A stretch of DNA of 14,568 bases from Gammaproteobacteria bacterium (GTDB lineage Bacteria > Pseudomonadota > Gammaproteobacteria > Pseudomonadales > Azotimanducaceae): assembly GCA_027295975.1 (NCBI GenBank), contig JAPUJX010000280.1:1-14568 (forward strand). Reading direction: 5' to 3'. Shown in pieces: positions 1-7,745 of this stretch. The translations under genes were made by a program, and so were the position numbers. The notes beneath the pieces were generated by a model. It made no database searches. It saw only the letters and a program-made list of their open reading frames with translations, and was not told where the DNA came from. Every line of letters starts with the position of its first letter. Position 1 is the stretch's first letter.

Positions 1-1
1 G

Positions 2-1012
2 GCGCTTTTGTCATGGGAGCTGGACGCTCGCGCCGGGGCATTGATGAAAGGCCTGGAATTTCAGACCCCTGAGAGCCAGCCGGTAACGTTACTTGCGGTA
101 CCGCTGTTTCACGCCACCGGATCACATGCCGTGTATCTCGCATCCTATCGTGCCCAGCGCAGGATCGTGTGTATGTACAAATGGGATGTGGTGCGCGCGG
201 CGGAAGTGATCGAGCGGGAGCGGGTTTCGTCTTTCATCGCGCCCGCGGCGATGACGGGAGATCTGGTGGAGTTCGCCCGTAAAGAAGCGTGCGATTTGAG
301 CTCACTCGCGGTGGTTGGCGGCGGTGGAGCGCCGCGTGCGCCGGAGCAGGTGCGCAACATCGAGCAGATATTTGCCAATGCCATGCCTGGAACGGGTTGG
401 GGCATGACGGAGACGAATGCGATTGGTACCGGCATCGGCGGAGTGGATTACCTGGAGAGGCCCGAAAGTTCAGGCCGCGGCTCTGCCGTGCTCGACCTGC
501 GGGTTGTTGACGAGAAGGGTAACGAGCTGCCAACGGGGGCACGCGGTGAGCTGCTGATACGAGGCACATCGGTGATTCGCGGCTACTGGAATCGACCGGA
601 TGCGAATGCCGAGACCTTTGTCGATGGTTGGTTACGGACCGGTGATGTTGCCTATCTCGATGACGATGGGTTCCTGTTCATTGTTGACCGCATCAAAGAT
701 CTGGTGATACGCGGCGGCGAAAATATTGGTTGTGGCGCTATCGAGTCGGTGCTGCTCGAACACCCCAGCATCATGGAAGCCAGTGTGTATTCCGTGCCTG
801 ATGAGCGCCTGGGCGAAGAGGTCGGCACCACGGTGTATACCCGAAAGCCCATCACCGAAACAGCATTGCGCACGTTTCTCGAAACGCGCCTGGCTCGTTT
901 TGAGGTTCCACGCTACGTACACTTTTCAGACACCCCACTACCGCGCACCGCTTCGGGTAAGATTCTGAAACGGCAGCTCAGGGAAGACGCGTGCGCGCGT
1001 TTGTCGCGGTAA
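2..1012 (+). CDS. Acyl-CoA synthetase (AMP-forming), C-terminal part, 5' truncated by window edge
   Basis: This is the C-terminal two thirds of a class I adenylate-forming enzyme, which activates a carboxylic acid to acyl-AMP and then to the CoA thioester in the cytoplasm. The frame is open to the window edge, so the N-terminal part, including the P-loop, lies upstream. Visible motifs are the A5 element GWGMTETNAIG, the A7 element GWLRTGD, the hinge region DRIKDLVIRGGENIG, and near the C-terminus PRTASGKILK, whose lysine (codon 959-961) is the adenylation lysine. The TTG at position 8 is only an internal codon. The substrate cannot be deduced, although the GGENIGC variant of the hinge motif is common among uncharacterised fatty or cyclic acid ligases. 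It is the first visible gene of a same-strand cluster, 54 nt before the DUF899 gene. No truncation other than the window edge is seen. Confidence 0.93.
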   Translation, partial: ALLSWELDARAGALMKGLEFQTPESQPVTLLAVPLFHATGSHAVYLASYRAQRRIVCMYKWDVVRAAEVIERERVSSFIAPAAMTGDLVEFARKEACDLSSLAVVGGGGAPRAPEQVRNIEQIFANAMPGTGWGMTETNAIGTGIGGVDYLERPESSGRGSAVLDLRVVDEKGNELPTGARGELLIRGTSVIRGYWNRPDANAETFVDGWLRTGDVAYLDDDGFLFIVDRIKDLVIRGGENIGCGAIESVLLEHPSIMEASVYSVPDERLGEEVGTTVYTRKPITETALRTFLETRLARFEVPRYVHFSDTPLPRTASGKILKRQLREDACARLSR

Positions 1013-1066
1013 CGGTGCCCGCGATGGACCGTCCGGGCTGAACATTACCATGTGGAGAACTACGTC

Positions 1067-1666
1067 ATGAATGAAGAAATTGTTGAACTCGAACGACAGA
1101 TTTTTGAACTCACGGCAAAACTGCACGAGTTGCACAAATCGAATTCCGGCGAAGTGGTGCGGAATTATGTGTTCGATACCCAGGCGGGACAAACCAACCT
1201 TCTGGAGCTGTTTGGCGACCACGACCACCTGCTCGTAATCCACAACATGGGTCAGGCCTGCCGCTACTGTACCCTCTGGGCGGATGGCTTGAACGGCTTC
1301 CTGCCTCATCTGGAATCGACCATGGCGGTGGTCCTGCTTTCCAAAGACAGCCCCGACACGCAACGCACCTTCGCTAATTCCCGCGGCTGGCGATTTCGTC
1401 TGGCGTCTCATGGCGGTGGTGATTACGCCCGTGATCAAACGGTTGCAGAACGTTCCGCCAACATGCCCGGTGCGGTGGTCTACCAACGCAATGGGGATGA
1501 AATCGTACGTAAAAACGCGGTTGTGTTCGGCCCCGGCGACCTCTATTGCTCAATATGGAACATCCTGGCACTTGCGGGTTTGTCCGAAGACAGCTGGACG
1601 CCGCAATACAACTACTGGCGACGCCCGGAGATTCTCGAAGACGGCGGCGAAAACCTGTTGGATTAA
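1067..1666 (+). CDS. DUF899 family thioredoxin-fold protein
   Basis: This 199-residue protein belongs to the DUF899 (AhpC/thioredoxin-like) family, whose biochemical role is poorly defined. Family hallmarks are the cysteine pair in ACRYCTLWADG (Cys65, Cys68), the following hydrophobic strand ending LLSKDSP, and the SRGWRFRLASHGGGDY stretch, which matches the GW-x-F-x-x-SSHG pattern of relatives. A CxxC at the start of a thioredoxin-like helix suggests a thiol redox role, but this is inference. ATG 1067 is chosen because GGAG at 1054-1057 lies 9 nt upstream. A GTG at 1052 in the same frame would add five residues but overlaps that site. The gene sits between the acyl-CoA ligase and the CoA-transferase, 20 nt from the latter, so it is probably co-transcribed. 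It may protect or serve a redox enzyme of the pathway. Confidence 0.85.
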   Translation: MNEEIVELERQIFELTAKLHELHKSNSGEVVRNYVFDTQAGQTNLLELFGDHDHLLVIHNMGQACRYCTLWADGLNGFLPHLESTMAVVLLSKDSPDTQRTFANSRGWRFRLASHGGGDYARDQTVAERSANMPGAVVYQRNGDEIVRKNAVVFGPGDLYCSIWNILALAGLSEDSWTPQYNYWRRPEILEDGGENLLD

Positions 1667-1686
1667 CAGGCGTCGGAGGAAGTTTA

Positions 1687-2907
1687 TTGAACGAGCACCT
1701 GTTATCGGGCTTGAAGGTCCTGGACGTGGCGACGGTGATTGCAGGCCCCGTTGCCGCGACGATGCTTGCGGACTTCGGGGCCGACGTGATCAAGATCGAA
1801 GAGCCGGGACGGGGTGACCTGCTGCGTTTCATATCCGCCATTCCCACTACGCCGGATGCACAGAGCAATTACCTGTGGCAGATGGATGGCCGCAACAAAC
1901 GCAGCCTCGCTCTGAATCTGAAGTCGTCGGAAGGAATGAGGGTGTTACATCGGCTCATCGAGCGATGTGATGTTTATGTAACTAACCAACCGTTGCCGGT
2001 GCGCCGGAACCTGGGTCTCACTTACTCCGAAATAAAGCCCCTCAACCCGAAGATGATATACGCATCCCTCACGGCTTATGGGGAGGAAGGTCCCGACCGC
2101 GATAGTAAAGCGTTTGATCTGGTGGCCTACTGGGCGCGGAGCGGGCTGATGGATCTGGTACGCAGCGGTAGTTCCGTTCCCGCGCAGTCATTGCCCGGAA
2201 TGGGTGATCACCCGACGGCGGTTGCTCTTTATGCTGGAATCATGACGGCACTTCTACATCGGGAACGCACGGGTGAGGGTTCAATGGTGCATACCTCGCT
2301 GCTCGCCAATGGCCTGTGGTCAGCTTCCTGTATTGCCCAGGGCGCTCTCGCCGGTGGCGATATGGAACAGTATCGTGAGCGCAATTTTACTTCCGGCATT
2401 CTGCATAGGATTTACCCCGCCTCCGATGGGCGGTTTTTGCAATTTACGATGGTGCGCAGCGAAGAAGAGCTAGTGCGTTTATTGGCGGTATTGGGGTTGG
2501 ATGAATTGTTTTTCGACGAGCGTTTTGCCACTCCGGAACTGCGTTATGAACATCGGAGTGTATTGTCGGCACTCATGGCCGAGAAACTCTTACGCGAAGA
2601 CTCGGACACCTGGCAGGTTCGGTTTGCAGAAACTCAGATAACCGTGAATCGAGTTCAAATCGTCGAAGAGACGGTAGCCAGTGAACAACTCAGGGTGAAT
2701 GAAATGGTCGTTCCCCCGGTGGATGATGAGATGGACGTGCCCTGGATCATCAATCATCCGGTGAAGATAGACAAAGTTACGCAAGTGGGGCCCAAACGCG
2801 CGCCGAACCTTGGCGAACATTCTCGAGAGATCCTCGAAGAGCTTGGTTACCCCGGGGATGAAATTCAACTGCTTTTCGATAGGGGCGTGATCTCTGACTC
2901 TGCGTAG
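1687..2907 (+). CDS. CaiB/BaiF (class III) CoA-transferase, TTG start
   Basis: This 406-residue protein matches class III CoA-transferases in length and pattern. These enzymes move CoA between carboxylic acids through an aspartyl-CoA anhydride/thioester. The N-terminus reads LSGLKVLDVATVIAGPVAA, followed by MLADFGADVIKIEEPGRGD, the classic CoA-binding beginning of the family. The catalytic aspartate is most likely Asp174 in GMGDHPTA, followed by ALLHRERTGEG. The frame extends further upstream into the DUF899 gene, but TTG 1687 is preferred: GGAGGA at 1675-1680 is spaced 6 nt from it, and the family start falls exactly there. It probably charges the pathway acid using CoA from a product or from succinyl-CoA, alongside the ATP-dependent ligase upstream. 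The substrate is unknown. The SDR gene begins 51 nt downstream. Confidence 0.93.
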   Translation: MNEHLLSGLKVLDVATVIAGPVAATMLADFGADVIKIEEPGRGDLLRFISAIPTTPDAQSNYLWQMDGRNKRSLALNLKSSEGMRVLHRLIERCDVYVTNQPLPVRRNLGLTYSEIKPLNPKMIYASLTAYGEEGPDRDSKAFDLVAYWARSGLMDLVRSGSSVPAQSLPGMGDHPTAVALYAGIMTALLHRERTGEGSMVHTSLLANGLWSASCIAQGALAGGDMEQYRERNFTSGILHRIYPASDGRFLQFTMVRSEEELVRLLAVLGLDELFFDERFATPELRYEHRSVLSALMAEKLLREDSDTWQVRFAETQITVNRVQIVEETVASEQLRVNEMVVPPVDDEMDVPWIINHPVKIDKVTQVGPKRAPNLGEHSREILEELGYPGDEIQLLFDRGVISDSA

Positions 2908-2958
2908 CGGTTGAAATTGGAGAGCCTCAGGTAAAAAGTTTCTGACAAGGAGTAATAC

Positions 2959-3738
2959 ATGGTTTCCACGGACCTTTTCGATTTGACGGGTAAGGTGGCG
3001 GTGTTGACGGGCGCATCCAAAGGGATGGGCAAGGCGATGGCGGAAGGCCTTGCCGAGCACGGCGCAAAGGTGATGATTTCGAGCCGGAAGCTGGATCAAT
3101 GTGAGGCGGCAGCGGAAGAAATCAACCAGAAGTGCGGAGAACGGCGTGTTCACGCAGTGGCCTGTAACGCCGGTTACAAGGAGCAACTCCAGGGTCTGGT
3201 CGACGCAACCCACGACCAGCTTGGCCTGATTGATATTCTCATCTGTAATGCCGGTGTTAATCCCTTTTATGGCTCCATGTCGGAACTTCCCGATGAGGCG
3301 TTCGACAAGATCCTGTCGACCAATGTCAAAGCCGTACACTGGATGTGTCAAATGGTCGCCCCGGACATGGTGGAGAAAGGCGCCGGATCTATCACCGTCA
3401 CTGCCAGCACGGGGGCTTTTCACCCCACCGAAGTCCTGGGCGCCTACAACATCTCCAAGCTTGCCGACATCGCACTGGTGCGAAATCTGGCGTTGGAGCT
3501 TGGCCCGAAAGGGGTTCGGGTGAATGCAATCTGCCCCGGTCTCATCAGGACGGATTTTGCCCGGGCATTGTGGGACAACCCGGAAGCGGAGAAACGTGCC
3601 AACGAGCAGATTCCGCTGCGCCGTCTGGGGGTGGCAGACGACTTCAAGGGAATAGCCGTTTATCTGGCATCCGGTGCCAGCGCCTATATGACGGGTCAAG
3701 CCATCACCGTCTGCGGTGGTTCGCACATGTGGTCTTGA
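2959..3738 (+). CDS. Short-chain dehydrogenase/reductase (SDR)
   Basis: This 259-residue classical SDR is an NAD(P)-dependent oxidoreductase of the Rossmann fold and is probably cytosolic. The cofactor motif TGASKGMG spans residues 17-24, and the NAG structural motif is at 97-99. The catalytic tetrad is Asn122, Ser150, Tyr163 and Lys167 (YNISK). The PG motif (ICPGLIRTDF) and the C-terminal GQAITVCGG motif are intact. SSR at 41-43, at the end of the second strand, favours NADP(H) over NAD(H), which is a soft prediction. The start is supported by AAGGAG at 2947-2952, 6 nt before the ATG. In context, a hydroxyacyl-CoA or cyclic alcohol/ketone intermediate is the likely substrate. The gene lies 15 nt before the enoyl-CoA hydratase homologue and is presumably in the same transcript. 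Confidence 0.94.
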   Translation: MVSTDLFDLTGKVAVLTGASKGMGKAMAEGLAEHGAKVMISSRKLDQCEAAAEEINQKCGERRVHAVACNAGYKEQLQGLVDATHDQLGLIDILICNAGVNPFYGSMSELPDEAFDKILSTNVKAVHWMCQMVAPDMVEKGAGSITVTASTGAFHPTEVLGAYNISKLADIALVRNLALELGPKGVRVNAICPGLIRTDFARALWDNPEAEKRANEQIPLRRLGVADDFKGIAVYLASGASAYMTGQAITVCGGSHMWS

Positions 3739-3753
3739 GATGAACGTGGAGAG

Positions 3754-4542
3754 ATGAATTTGGACAACCACGAGCCGGTCCTGCTTGTCGACAGGCAAGA
3801 GGGCATTGCCACGCTGACGCTCAATCGCCCCGATCAGCTGAACGCACTGTCTCTGGAACTCAGACAACTGTTGGCTGCTGAACTGGAACGATTGCGCACC
3901 GATTCCGATATCAGGGTGGTGATCCTGACCGGTGCCGGTCGAGCGTTTTGTGCGGGGCTGGATCTGAAGGAAATGGGTGGTGAAACAGCAACCGCATCAG
4001 GTGCACATCCACCCGATCCGCCACGGCTGCTGCGGGCTTTGCCCCAGCCGGTGATCGGTGCGATCAATGGTCTGGCGGTTACCGGCGGGTTTGAGATTTC
4101 GCTGTCCTGTGACGTACTGATTGGCACGCCGGAGACTAAATTTGCCGATACGCATGCTCGCGTCGGGCTGTTGGCGGGCTGGGGCCTGTCCCAGCGGCTA
4201 TCCCGCGCCGTGGGCTTGTACCGCGCAAAGGAACTCTCGCTGACGGGCAATTTTCTGAGCGCCGAGAGGGCTTACGAGTGGGGAATGTTGAACCGCATCG
4301 TTTCTCGCGAAGATCTCATGCCTACCTGTCGAGCCCTCGCCCGGGACATGATGTCCTGCGTCCCGGAAGTGATGTTCGAGTACAAACGCATGATAGATCG
4401 GGGGTTCGATTTGAGCCTGGGAGATGCCATGGGTTACGAAAGGGAAATCAGCCGCAGACACAAAGCGCCAAAGCCCGAAGAAGTCGCTTCCCGTCGCGGA
4501 AAGATCCAGCAACGGGGCCGCAAACAGGCTCAGCAGGACTGA
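3754..4542 (+). CDS. Enoyl-CoA hydratase/isomerase (crotonase) family protein, second catalytic Glu replaced by His
   Basis: This 262-residue crotonase-fold protein has the N-terminal LNRPDQLNALS motif, the oxyanion segment AFCAGLDLKEM, and the second oxyanion/catalytic segment NGLAVTGGFEISLSCD. Glu114 in that segment aligns with Glu144 of rat mitochondrial enoyl-CoA hydratase. The second catalytic position (Glu164 in rat), 20 residues on, is His134 in FADTHARVG. Many crotonase paralogues carry such changes and act as isomerases, ring-cleaving hydrolases or unknown enzymes, so plain hydratase activity should not be assumed. The C-terminus is Lys/Arg/Gln-rich (RRGKIQQRGRKQAQQD), as often seen in this subgroup. 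ATG 3754 lies very close to GGAGAG (3748-3753); TTG 3760 would have better spacing, so the start is uncertain by two codons. It is flanked by the SDR and LLM genes. Confidence 0.92.
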   Translation: MNLDNHEPVLLVDRQEGIATLTLNRPDQLNALSLELRQLLAAELERLRTDSDIRVVILTGAGRAFCAGLDLKEMGGETATASGAHPPDPPRLLRALPQPVIGAINGLAVTGGFEISLSCDVLIGTPETKFADTHARVGLLAGWGLSQRLSRAVGLYRAKELSLTGNFLSAERAYEWGMLNRIVSREDLMPTCRALARDMMSCVPEVMFEYKRMIDRGFDLSLGDAMGYEREISRRHKAPKPEEVASRRGKIQQRGRKQAQQD

Positions 4543-4573
4543 ATCCGGTCGCGCAGACAAAAGGGAGGAAGAA

Positions 4574-5494
4574 ATGCAATTTGGTATTCAGGTGAACGTG
4601 TACCGGACCAGTTGGGAAGCCGTTCGTTTATCGGTTGCGGCCATGGAGGCAGGCGATTGGGACAGTGTCTGGTTTGCCGATCACTTTATTCCACCCGGAG
4701 CCGATCGGGAGCAGGAATCCCTGACAGCCTTCGAGGGATTGGCCGCCATTGCCACCGTCGCCGGTATGACGAAAAAATTACGCCTGGGAAACCTCGTTCT
4801 CGGCAATACCTACCGGAACCCCGGCCATCTCGCCAAGCTTGCCGGAACCATCGATACCATGAGCGGGGGCCGTTTTACCCTGGCTATCGGCGCGGGCTGG
4901 TATCAGCGTGAACACGAAAGTTATGGTTGGGACTTCCCATCCATGAAAGAGCGCCAGGATCGTTTTGAAGAAGCCTGCGAACTGATACGCCTGTTGATCA
5001 GAAGTGGGGAACCCGTGGACTACCGGGGTAAATATTACCGGCTGGATCAGGCCCGGCTGTCACCCGGCAGCCATGGCGAACCTATTCCCATCATGGTGGG
5101 AGGAACAGGCGAGAAACGAACTCTGCGCACCCTGGCGAGACACGGTGACATCATGAATCTGGATGGCTGGGCCGGTGGCGGTATGGCTCTGGATTATTAT
5201 CGGCACAAAGCCGGTGTGTTGGAAAAACATTGCGAAGCGGCAGGCAGGGATCCCGCTGAAATCAGACGTACGCTCCTGATGCCTTGTTACCTGACGGAAG
5301 ACAAGGCGCTGATCGAGCGAGCCGTAAAAAGACTGGGTCCGGGAACCGTGGCTGGTTCGAAGCAGTATGTGATCGATCGGATCGGCGAGTTCCAGAATGC
5401 AGGGATTGCCGAGATTATGTTCGGCGCTATTCCTTCCGGTGACATTGACCGTCTGCGGCAATTCGAAGAAGAAATCGTGAGCGCGTTTCGGTAG
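4574..5494 (+). CDS. LLM class flavin- or F420-dependent oxidoreductase
   Basis: This 306-residue luciferase-like TIM-barrel protein has the N-terminal MQFGIQV strand, the DSVWFADHF motif, LRLGNLVLGNTYRNPGHLAKLAGTID, then SGGRFTLAIGAGW and the phosphate/flavin region PIMVGGTGEKRTLRTLARHGD. These are typical of bacterial LLM oxidoreductases annotated as F420-dependent. FMN-using monooxygenases of the same fold cannot be excluded, because no F420 biosynthesis gene lies in the window. The frame is open further upstream, but ATG 4574 has GGGAGG at 4563-4568, 5 nt away, and begins exactly at the family N-terminus. It is the last gene of the plus-strand catabolic cluster and converges on the symporter with only 9 nt between them. 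It could reduce or oxygenate a cyclic or unsaturated CoA intermediate. The substrate is unknown. Confidence 0.9.
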   Translation: MQFGIQVNVYRTSWEAVRLSVAAMEAGDWDSVWFADHFIPPGADREQESLTAFEGLAAIATVAGMTKKLRLGNLVLGNTYRNPGHLAKLAGTIDTMSGGRFTLAIGAGWYQREHESYGWDFPSMKERQDRFEEACELIRLLIRSGEPVDYRGKYYRLDQARLSPGSHGEPIPIMVGGTGEKRTLRTLARHGDIMNLDGWAGGGMALDYYRHKAGVLEKHCEAAGRDPAEIRRTLLMPCYLTEDKALIERAVKRLGPGTVAGSKQYVIDRIGEFQNAGIAEIMFGAIPSGDIDRLRQFEEEIVSAFR

Positions 5495-5503
5495 TTTGGG
5501 GTT

Positions 5504-7027
5504 TCAGGTGCCTGTCTTGTTTTGAGAACTCCACAACAGGCTCAGCCCATAAACAATAACAAACATCACCACGTTACCGATAAAGCTGGTGTAGTAGAGG
5601 TCAAACGGGTAGACGACGGACGATGGCAGTAAGCCGTTCGCACTCAAAACCGTCCAGCCGGTAAACACCATCGTGCCCGCTATTCCGAAGAGTACATGGC
5701 GCGCATCTCCACGGCGGCTGAAGAAACCGATGAGGTAAATGCTGAGCAAGCCGCCGCCCAACAGCGAAGTCAAAATTGTGGCCGTGTCCTGCAGGGTTTT
5801 TGCGTCGGTTTCCGTCAACACGATCGCACCACCCATCATCAAAAGCGATGCGGCGAGAGCGATGATTTGGGCAAGCCGCAAGTAGTGGACAGCCGATGCA
5901 TGAGGTTGCAGATGCCGTTGGTAAATGTCGTTGATCGAGACTGTCGAAATTGCGTTGATACTCGAATCCGTTGATGACATCGCCGCTGCCAGTACCGCCG
6001 CGAGCACCAGACCCACAAGCCCCGGCGGTAGGTAGCCAGTCACGAAAAATGGCAGAATTTCTTCCGCTTTGCGAACGCCATTGAGGGCTTCGGTTGCTTC
6101 AGGCGCGGGGAAAACCTGAAAAAAGACGTACAAAGCCGTACCGAGAAACATGAAAAACGCCCATGTGGGTACACTCACTGCAGCGCAGATGAACATGGCT
6201 TTACGTGCTTCCACATCGCTTCGCGATGCGCAGAATCGCTGCACCGTGTTCTGGTTGCTGGAGTACTCGGTCAGCCAGCTAACGAGCCCGACCAGCAACA
6301 TCATGGTCGCGGTTTTACTCGAAAGTCCCACATTCCAGCCGACCGGGACAAGCTCTCCGGCACGCAACTCGGAAAACGCAAGTTTGCCATCGGCGATAGC
6401 GACGTCGAGCAGTTGGCTCAACCCACCGGGTAATGCCAGAAGTATGATGAACAAACACACTACACCACCCGCCAGGAGGACGATGGTTTGAATGACATCG
6501 GTCCAGACTACGGCACTGAATCCGCCAAGGATCGTGTAAGCGGCTACCACCCCTCCGCCAATGACAATACACCAGACGGCATTGAATCCAGTGATTTCCT
6601 GTAACACCAGTGAAATGAGATAGAGAATGAGGCTGACGCGTACAACCTGAGCGACGATAAAGGCGATTGCCCCATAGACACGGATCGATGGGCCAAATCG
6701 TTCCTCCAGGAATTCGAATGCCGTGGTGGTGTTGGCCCGGCGAAAGAAGGGTAGAAAAAAGTATGCTGCGATCACCACCGCGATGGGTAACATCAGGTTG
6801 GGTAGAAATCTGAGCCAGGCGGTTTTGAACGCATCTCCCGGGTAAGCAAGAAAGGTAATTGAACTGATAGAGGTACCCACCAGGCTCATGCCGATCACCC
6901 AGCCTTTGAAACGCCGACCCCCGAGAAAATACTCCTCGACATCCACGTTCCTGCGGGAAAACCAAACGCCCATGGCGAACAGGCCACCGAAGTAGGTCAC
7001 CAGCACGCCAACGTCCAGCCAGTGCAT
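5504..7027 (-). CDS. Sodium:solute symporter (SSS/SLC5 family)
   Basis: This 507-residue inner-membrane protein has about 13 hydrophobic segments, as expected for the SSS family, which couples Na+ (or H+) entry to solute uptake. Signatures are VEEYFLGGRRFKGWVIGMSLVGTSIS after the first helix, GGFSAVVWTDVIQ (about residues 168-180), NQNTVQRF (258-264) and AAAMSSTDSSINAISTVSINDIY. The last contains the Ser/Thr residues of the conserved Na2 site (about 350-356). ATG 7027 is chosen because the protein then starts directly before helix 1 (MHWLDVGVLVTYF). The frame stays open to about 7189, but those extra residues look unlike a membrane-protein start and would overlap the divergent VOC gene. No strong ribosome site precedes it. 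Carboxylate, amino acid or sugar substrates are all possible; given the neighbours, uptake of a pathway acid is a reasonable guess. Confidence 0.92.
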   Translation of the reverse strand: MHWLDVGVLVTYFGGLFAMGVWFSRRNVDVEEYFLGGRRFKGWVIGMSLVGTSISSITFLAYPGDAFKTAWLRFLPNLMLPIAVVIAAYFFLPFFRRANTTTAFEFLEERFGPSIRVYGAIAFIVAQVVRVSLILYLISLVLQEITGFNAVWCIVIGGGVVAAYTILGGFSAVVWTDVIQTIVLLAGGVVCLFIILLALPGGLSQLLDVAIADGKLAFSELRAGELVPVGWNVGLSSKTATMMLLVGLVSWLTEYSSNQNTVQRFCASRSDVEARKAMFICAAVSVPTWAFFMFLGTALYVFFQVFPAPEATEALNGVRKAEEILPFFVTGYLPPGLVGLVLAAVLAAAMSSTDSSINAISTVSINDIYQRHLQPHASAVHYLRLAQIIALAASLLMMGGAIVLTETDAKTLQDTATILTSLLGGGLLSIYLIGFFSRRGDARHVLFGIAGTMVFTGWTVLSANGLLPSSVVYPFDLYYTSFIGNVVMFVIVYGLSLLWSSQNKTGT

Positions 7028-7132
7028 AAGGTCCGTGTGAGTTGTCCAGACGGAGCGAAGTATACGGTCGGTTGAACGATTGCCGTGAGCCCAGCCGGTC
7101 AGACGACAGGCGAGGGGTCCCTCCGAAATGTT

Positions 7133-7161
7133 ATTATGGGTGTCGACTTGCAGACTTGTAA
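7133..7161 (-). promoter_or_regulatory. Candidate sigma70-type promoter for the symporter
   Basis: On the minus strand, a CATAAT -10-like hexamer (7133-7138, five of six consensus bases) is preceded after 17 nt by TTACAA (7156-7161, only three of six). It would give a 5' leader of roughly 100 nt for the symporter. It overlaps the leader of the divergent VOC gene. The -35 match is weak, so this is only a candidate. Confidence 0.25.
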
Positions 7162-7178
7162 AAGAAAGGGGAGAAGAC

Positions 7179-7565
7179 ATGGCTATCACGGGATTTGATC
7201 ATGTAGTGGTACGGGTAAAGGATTTTGACGAGGGGGTCGCAACCTATCGAGACGCGTTGGGATTGAAACTCGACCGTTTTGCTGAATCCGAGGCGCTTGG
7301 TATAAAACAAGCCTTCTTTCAGCTTCCCGATGGGGGGTTTCTCGAGGTGGTCGCCCCAACCAACGCCGAGTCCGCCGTGGGTCGAGCGATAGAAAGCCGG
7401 GGCGAGGGCATTCACACGTTTGCCATGGCGGTCGACGATCTCGACCAGACTGTTGCCAATCTCAAGGAAGGTGGGGCTCGACTGATTGGCGAAGGAGGAC
7501 CCCAGGTGTTCGTGCATCCCAAATCGACACACGGAGTTCTGATACAGCTGTCCGAGAAGAAGTAA
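7179..7565 (+). CDS. VOC superfamily protein, methylmalonyl-CoA-epimerase/glyoxalase-like
   Basis: This 128-residue vicinal-oxygen-chelate protein has two beta-alpha-beta-beta-beta units, matching the usual size of methylmalonyl-CoA-epimerase-like proteins. Probable metal ligands, by alignment to the epimerase pattern, are His8 (FDHVVVRV), Glu56 (FLEVVAP), His79 (GIHTFAMAVDD) and Gln123 (HPKSTHGVLIQL). Characterised epimerases use His, Gln, His and Glu, so the Gln and Glu positions appear exchanged; function as an epimerase is therefore plausible but not certain. The start is set by GGGGAG at 7168-7173, 5 nt before ATG 7179. Further in-frame codons upstream lack such a site. It is transcribed divergently from the symporter and convergently with the oxygenase gene. 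A role in isomerising a CoA thioester from the neighbouring catabolic cluster is inference. Confidence 0.88.
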   Translation: MAITGFDHVVVRVKDFDEGVATYRDALGLKLDRFAESEALGIKQAFFQLPDGGFLEVVAPTNAESAVGRAIESRGEGIHTFAMAVDDLDQTVANLKEGGARLIGEGGPQVFVHPKSTHGVLIQLSEKK

Positions 7566-7569
7566 AACC

Positions 7570-7610
7570 AGGGAACCTCTGAGTAATCGATAATTGATCA
7601 GAGGTTCCCT
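7570..7610. terminator. 13-bp-stem hairpin, probable bidirectional terminator
   Basis: A perfect inverted repeat AGGGAACCTCTGA (7570-7582) / TCAGAGGTTCCCT (7598-7610) with a 15-nt loop lies 5 nt after the VOC stop codon and between two convergent genes. Read on the minus strand it is followed by TGGTTTTAC, a short T-run. Read on the plus strand no T-run follows. It may stop transcription from the oxygenase side at least. An alternative is a small repeated element, since the long loop is not typical of a terminator. Confidence 0.5.
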
Positions 7611-7640
7611 AGGCGGCCACTACATCGTTGAGCACTGTTA

Positions 7641-7660
7641 CATGGAAACACGTTTCCATG
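7641..7660. repeat. 9-2-9 palindrome, operator-like
   Basis: CATGGAAAC (7641-7649) and GTTTCCATG (7652-7660) form a perfect 9-bp inverted repeat around the dinucleotide AC. The symmetry and short centre resemble a dimeric repressor site more than a terminator, and no T-run follows. It sits between convergent genes, where no promoter is expected. It could also fold as an 8-bp hairpin with a CACG tetraloop. Confidence 0.4.
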
Positions 7661-7745
7661 ACCCACACTTGAGCGGCCGTATATGGACTCCCGCTGATTG
7701 AAAGTACTCTGTTTGAAGACGGTAGCCAGATTCCATCGAAACAGG

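Noticed and set aside
2590..3867. Long minus-strand open frame (425 codons) opposite the CoA-transferase and SDR genes
   Set aside because: The plus strand carries two complete proteins with family motifs and ribosome sites. The antisense translation shows no recognisable domain and crosses a gene boundary, as expected for a shadow in G+C-rich coding DNA.
7028..7189. N-terminal extension of the symporter to 7189
   Set aside because: The extra residues are not membrane-like, overlap the leader and start of the divergent VOC gene, and would move helix 1 about 58 residues from the N-terminus.
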